From Bacillota bacterium (GTDB lineage Bacteria > Bacillota > Clostridia > Acetivibrionales > DSM-1351), in NCBI GenBank assembly GCA_023390335.1, contig JAEWCZ010000055.1, positions 1 through 8,078 of the forward strand: DNA of 8,078 nt, in the 5' to 3' direction. Shown here piece by piece: positions 6,201 through 8,078 of this stretch; positions within the stretch are counted from its first letter, which is position 1, and the number at the start of each line of letters is the position of its first letter. A model generated the notes under the pieces. That model made no database searches and had not been told where the DNA came from. It was given only the letters and a program-made list of their open reading frames with translations. The translations under genes and the position numbers were made by a program.

Positions 6201-8078
6201 AAACTTAGTGTCAATTTGGCAGGGAGTATTGGGTGTCGAAAGAATAGGAATCAATGACAATTTCTTCGCACTGGGAGGACATTCGCTAAATGCAACTATT
6301 ATAGTCTCGAGAATATATAAGGAATTAAGTGTGGAAGTGCCACTGAGGGAGATATTCAAATCTCCGACAGTCAAAGAATTGTCCGAATATGTACAGTCAG
6401 CCGAATCCAACATCTATTCATCCATAGAGACTGTTGAAAAGATGGAATATTATCCATTGTCTGCCGCCCAAAGACGTCTCTATATAATAGATAGACTTGA
6501 AGATGACGTAACCAGTTATAATATGACGGGGGTCATGGAGGTTTATGGAAAGCTTGATAGAGAGCGTTTTGAGATAGCATTTCGTGGCTTGATAGCAAGG
6601 CATGAGACACTCCGCACATCATTTAAGATGGTGGAGGGAGAACCTGTACAATTTATTCATGACAAAGTAAACTTTGCTATCGAGTATCAGGAAGGTCCCG
6701 AATCTGAAATTGACGATTTGGTAAGTGGCTTCATAAAGCCATTTGATTTAAGCAAAGCTCCGCTTCTCAGGGTAGGATTAATCAAGACAAGCGAAGAAAG
6801 GCATATGCTGCTTTTTGACATGCACCATATTATATCTGACGGTACTTCAATAGACATACTTGTGAAGGAATTAGCCGTACTATATGATGGGAACGAGCTG
6901 CCCGAATTAAGAATTCAATATAAAGATTACTCTGCTTGGCAAAATAAATTTTTTGAATCTGAACTAATCAAAAAACAGGAAGAATATTGGTTGGATATTT
7001 TTAGTGGCAATATACCGGTGCTGGATATGCCTACTGATTATCCTCGACCTCCGGTGATGAATTACGAAGGAGCCTGGTATTTTTTTGAACTTGATGAAGA
7101 GGTGACAGAAGGGCTGAAAAGGCTTGGAGCAAAAAAAGGAGCAACTCTGTTTATGATCCTTATGGCGGGATACAACCTTTTGCTTTCACGCCTTACAGGT
7201 CAGGAAGACATAATAATGGGTGCAACGGCTGCAGGACGAAAGCATGCCGACTTGGAAAACACTATTGGCATGTTTATTAACACAGTAGCCTTCAGAAACT
7301 GTCCAAGAAAAGAGCTAAGTTTTGAAGATTTTCTTGATGAGGTAAGGCGCAATTGTCTTAGAGTGTTTGAAAATCAGGATTTCCAGTTTGAGATGCTGCT
7401 AGATAAGCTTGCTCTCAAGAGGGATTTAAGCAGGAACCCTTTATTCGATATCATGTTCAATATGCTGAACATGAATCAAAGTAATACTAAACAGTTATCA
7501 AGCGGTATAGATTTCGTTCCATATAGATTTGAGAATAAGACAGCTAAATTCGATATTGAATTGTACTTCTCTGAAAGTGAGGGCGGGGTTCAAGTTAGTT
7601 GCAACTACAGAACAAGCCTTTTCAAAGATTCGACTATAAAATATATAATGAATGAATATACAAGTTTACTCAGACAGATATTCAAGGATTCTGGTTTGAG
7701 ACTTAAGGATTATTGCATATTCGAAAGAGCCCAAATTATAGCCACAGGGAACACCATAGGACAGCTTGAAATCGAATACAATAAATTTTTAAAGGAAGAT
7801 GCTAAAAAAACATTAGTACAGCGTTTTGAAGAACAAGTTGAATTATATGGGAACCGTTTGGCAGTAAAAGATGGAACCAGAGAATATTCATATGAAGAAT
7901 TAAATAGAACTGCCAACAGAATTGCAGGATATATTGCCGGAAATATAGATTCACAAGGGCATAATACCGTAGTATTGCTGTTTGAGCATGGGGCGGAAAT
8001 GATAACTGCCATGCTGGGGGCACTGAAGGCTGGCAAAACATATATTCCGCTGGATTCCACCTATCCGGTGGAGCGCTT
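3256..8078 (+). CDS. Non-ribosomal peptide synthetase, C-A(Asp)-T-C-A..., 3'-truncated by the window
   Basis: An open frame of 1607 codons without a stop runs off the window. This cytosolic assembly-line enzyme activates amino acids as adenylates, loads them on phosphopantetheine arms and joins them. Domain order: condensation 1 (residues about 14-440; YPLTPYQKDIW, HHLITDG at 145-151 with catalytic His146, RHQKVAFGEI at 326-335); adenylation 1 (about 470-960; LTYRELS 491-497, LKAGGAYLPIDP 536-547, YTSGTTGTPKG 612-622, YRTGD 846-850, NGKID with Lys954); carrier (DNFFALGGHSL, modified Ser1010); condensation 2 (about 1066-1490; RHETLRTSF, HHIISDG 1190-1196, IGMFINTVAFR from 1337); adenylation 2 (from about 1520; LKAGKTYIPLD near the end). 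The specificity residues of A1 read DLTKVGHIGK, the known Asp code. There is no epimerisation domain in module 1. Condensation 1 lacks the RHExLRT box and has NIGGY and GHFANVIPL instead, which suggests an acyl-accepting starter domain; this is inference. Product, offloading domain and later modules lie outside. Confidence 0.95.
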   Translation, partial: MIENKQNNSEIQTYPLTPYQKDIWLEQCIYNGKPIYNIGGYIDIKGNIDYKLLQRSIDKFIIDNDSLRLCIKIKNGEPYQQILTDLKYKVPFHDFSDRKDAVKFSLDWIQKEFLKPFDLSEEQGLFQIILIKADDSRYFFFVKAHHLITDGWGLSLLVRRIVSIYNSAEPISEIEKYSYLEFIRDSQKVQETDTYLKSKEFWKNKYQYIPEALFEKRHDKFNDIISRRQNLVIERKKYNEIIEYCNTRKCSVFHFFLGILSVYFSKVCYKEDIVIGVPILNRTKANYKQIIGHFANVIPLKLKVNKDSTFDNIICQARDELKECYRHQKVAFGEICNSIYGNVREKDSIFDVLLSYEAHNYEASFEGTSSEKKTLSHQHQRNVLAVYVREFEESKDVEINFDYNVEVFKRFISPKNMVKHIENLIGHVLRNNEFGISEVEILTHEEKNQILYEFNNTRTDYPEEKTIQQLFQEQVEKTPDKIALVFENQRLTYRELSKRTNQLAGILKANSVNPNSIIGLMMENSYDMIIGIIGILKAGGAYLPIDPAYPEERIKFMLEDSGTDILLTQSNLQNKYRFEKKIICLDNIHTDTAESSDIEIINQLNDLAYVIYTSGTTGTPKGVLLKNKGLVNYATWFSREKAICDKDKTLLLSSVCFDLGYTGIYSSLICGCELHLLSGEQNKAPDYILNYIKDEGITYIKTTPSMFSMLLNSHTFEVERICRSLRLVVLGGEKINLADVERYRELYPCTAIMNHYGPTEATIGSITQEINFAEFENYKKCPAIGRPINNTRIYILDENMELVPVGVKGEIYIAGDGVAEGYLNRSDLTVQKFIHKRMGRQEERLYRTGDVGRYTNDGSIEYIGRIDNQAKIRGYRVEPEEIEAQILKHNEIKEATVMVKEETNENKYLCAYVVAQSEININSIREYLSKELPNYMIPSHFIQLEKIPLTPNGKIDRKALPEPKGNINTGVEYTAPQNEIQKNLVSIWQGVLGVERIGINDNFFALGGHSLNATIIVSRIYKELSVEVPLREIFKSPTVKELSEYVQSAESNIYSSIETVEKMEYYPLSAAQRRLYIIDRLEDDVTSYNMTGVMEVYGKLDRERFEIAFRGLIARHETLRTSFKMVEGEPVQFIHDKVNFAIEYQEGPESEIDDLVSGFIKPFDLSKAPLLRVGLIKTSEERHMLLFDMHHIISDGTSIDILVKELAVLYDGNELPELRIQYKDYSAWQNKFFESELIKKQEEYWLDIFSGNIPVLDMPTDYPRPPVMNYEGAWYFFELDEEVTEGLKRLGAKKGATLFMILMAGYNLLLSRLTGQEDIIMGATAAGRKHADLENTIGMFINTVAFRNCPRKELSFEDFLDEVRRNCLRVFENQDFQFEMLLDKLALKRDLSRNPLFDIMFNMLNMNQSNTKQLSSGIDFVPYRFENKTAKFDIELYFSESEGGVQVSCNYRTSLFKDSTIKYIMNEYTSLLRQIFKDSGLRLKDYCIFERAQIIATGNTIGQLEIEYNKFLKEDAKKTLVQRFEEQVELYGNRLAVKDGTREYSYEELNRTANRIAGYIAGNIDSQGHNTVVLLFEHGAEMITAMLGALKAGKTYIPLDSTYPVER
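3295..4575 (+). other. Condensation domain 1 (divergent, possible lipo-initiation/starter type)
   Basis: Boundaries are approximate. The catalytic HHxxxDG is intact (HHLITDG, 3688-3708), so the domain should be active. The usual RHExLRT box is replaced by a stretch containing DNDSLRL, preceded by IYNIGGYIDIKGNID. The late motif is GHFANVIPLKL rather than the LCL form GMFVNT. Only 13 residues precede the first motif, with no obvious docking segment. Position ahead of the first A domain and the NIGGY-like stretch recall the starter domains of fusaricidin- and polymyxin-type synthetases that attach a fatty acid. Acceptance of a peptide from another, unseen synthetase is the alternative. Confidence 0.6.
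4663..6135 (+). other. Adenylation domain 1, predicted L-Asp-specific
   Basis: Motifs A1-A10 are all present in order. The pocket residues, aligned to GrsA positions 235, 236, 239, 278, 299, 301, 322, 330, 331 and 517, are D658, L659, T662, K701, V729, G731, H755, I763, G764 and K954. This spells DLTKVGHIGK, which matches the textbook Asp code (surfactin and bacitracin Asp modules) at every position. The alignment was done by eye around FDLGYTG, ITYIKTTPS, LVVLGGEKI and the NHYGPTEATIGS segment. Confidence 0.85.
6178..6396 (+). other. Peptidyl carrier (thiolation) domain 1
   Basis: The carrier core DNFFALGGHSL contains Ser1010 (codon 6283-6285), the expected site for 4'-phosphopantetheine attachment by a phosphopantetheinyl transferase encoded elsewhere. 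The form LGGHSL is the usual one for a carrier followed by a condensation domain rather than an epimerase, where GGDSI is typical. This fits transfer of an L-residue. Confidence 0.85.
6451..7725 (+). other. Condensation domain 2 (LCL-like)
   Basis: All standard motifs are seen: YPLSAAQRRLY, RHETLRTSF, MHHIISDGTS (catalytic His1191), YKDYSAWQ, IGMFINTVAFR, and NQDFQFEMLLDKL followed by RNPLFDIMF. These forms suit a domain that takes an L-configured donor, in agreement with the missing epimerisation domain in module 1. It should join the Asp-containing donor to the residue loaded by the second module. Confidence 0.8.
7816..8078 (+). other. Adenylation domain 2, N-terminal part only
   Basis: The segment reads LVQRFEEQVELYGNRLAV, then YSYEELN (A1-like) and LKAGKTYIPLDSTYP (A2-like) before the window ends. 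None of the specificity-code residues is inside the window, so the second amino acid cannot be predicted. Lys-Thr replaces the usual Gly-Ala in the A2 motif (LKAGKTYIPLD against LKAGGAYLPID), a mild variation. Confidence 0.85.

Noticed and set aside
4405..8060. Several minus-strand open frames inside the NRPS
   Set aside because: All are antisense to a continuous, motif-complete synthetase frame and none has a ribosome site with a recognisable product.
1..8078. CRISPR arrays, tRNA or rRNA genes, toxin-antitoxin or defence systems
   Set aside because: No regularly spaced repeats, no conserved RNA gene sequences and no matching proteins were seen on either strand.

Overview
The window is low-GC, with Shine-Dalgarno-led translation, clostridial-type IS30 and IS4 transposase relics, a group II intron reverse-transcriptase relic and a large non-ribosomal peptide synthetase (NRPS) rich in Lys, Ile, Glu and Asn codons. 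Together these suggest a Firmicute of class Clostridia. The genus cannot be fixed from the sequence alone.

Layout. (1) 1-126 (+): the last 41 codons of a gene whose tail resembles DUF2935 proteins, probably the edge of the ordinary chromosome. (2) 127-2579: a mobile-element graveyard. A 3'-terminal fragment of an IS30-family transposase lies at 408-910 (-). It is cut at its upstream side by a complete but decayed 1662-bp IS4-family element at 911-2572. This element has perfect 17-bp terminal inverted repeats, a 7-bp target-site duplication (ATATAAA) and a transposase gene (929-2396, -) broken by three frameshifts and one nonsense codon. (3) 2580-3255: a near-consensus promoter reading rightward (TTGACA-N17-GATAAT, 2587-2615), an internally deleted group II intron reverse transcriptase/maturase relic (about 2746-3181, +), and a short AT-rich leader ending in AAGGAGA. 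(4) 3256-8078 (+, open at the window end): the first 1607 codons of an NRPS with the order C-A-T-C-A(partial).

How it works together. The intact biology is the NRPS. Its first adenylation domain carries the ten-residue code DLTKVGHIGK, the classical code for L-aspartate. The module has no epimerisation domain before the next condensation domain, so L-Asp should be passed on to an unknown second residue. A condensation domain precedes the first A domain, it diverges from ordinary LCL domains, and no NRPS gene lies upstream. This makes N-acylation of Asp (a lipopeptide start) the leading hypothesis. The transposon relics separate the synthetase from the DUF2935-like gene and may mark the left border of the biosynthetic cluster. 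The rightward promoter beside the IS element, or a weaker one at 3178-3207, could drive the NRPS.

No RNA genes, CRISPR arrays or origins were seen. I did not find a convincing novel system. The most testable points are the Asp-first, possibly acyl-starting NRPS and its possible relic-derived promoter.
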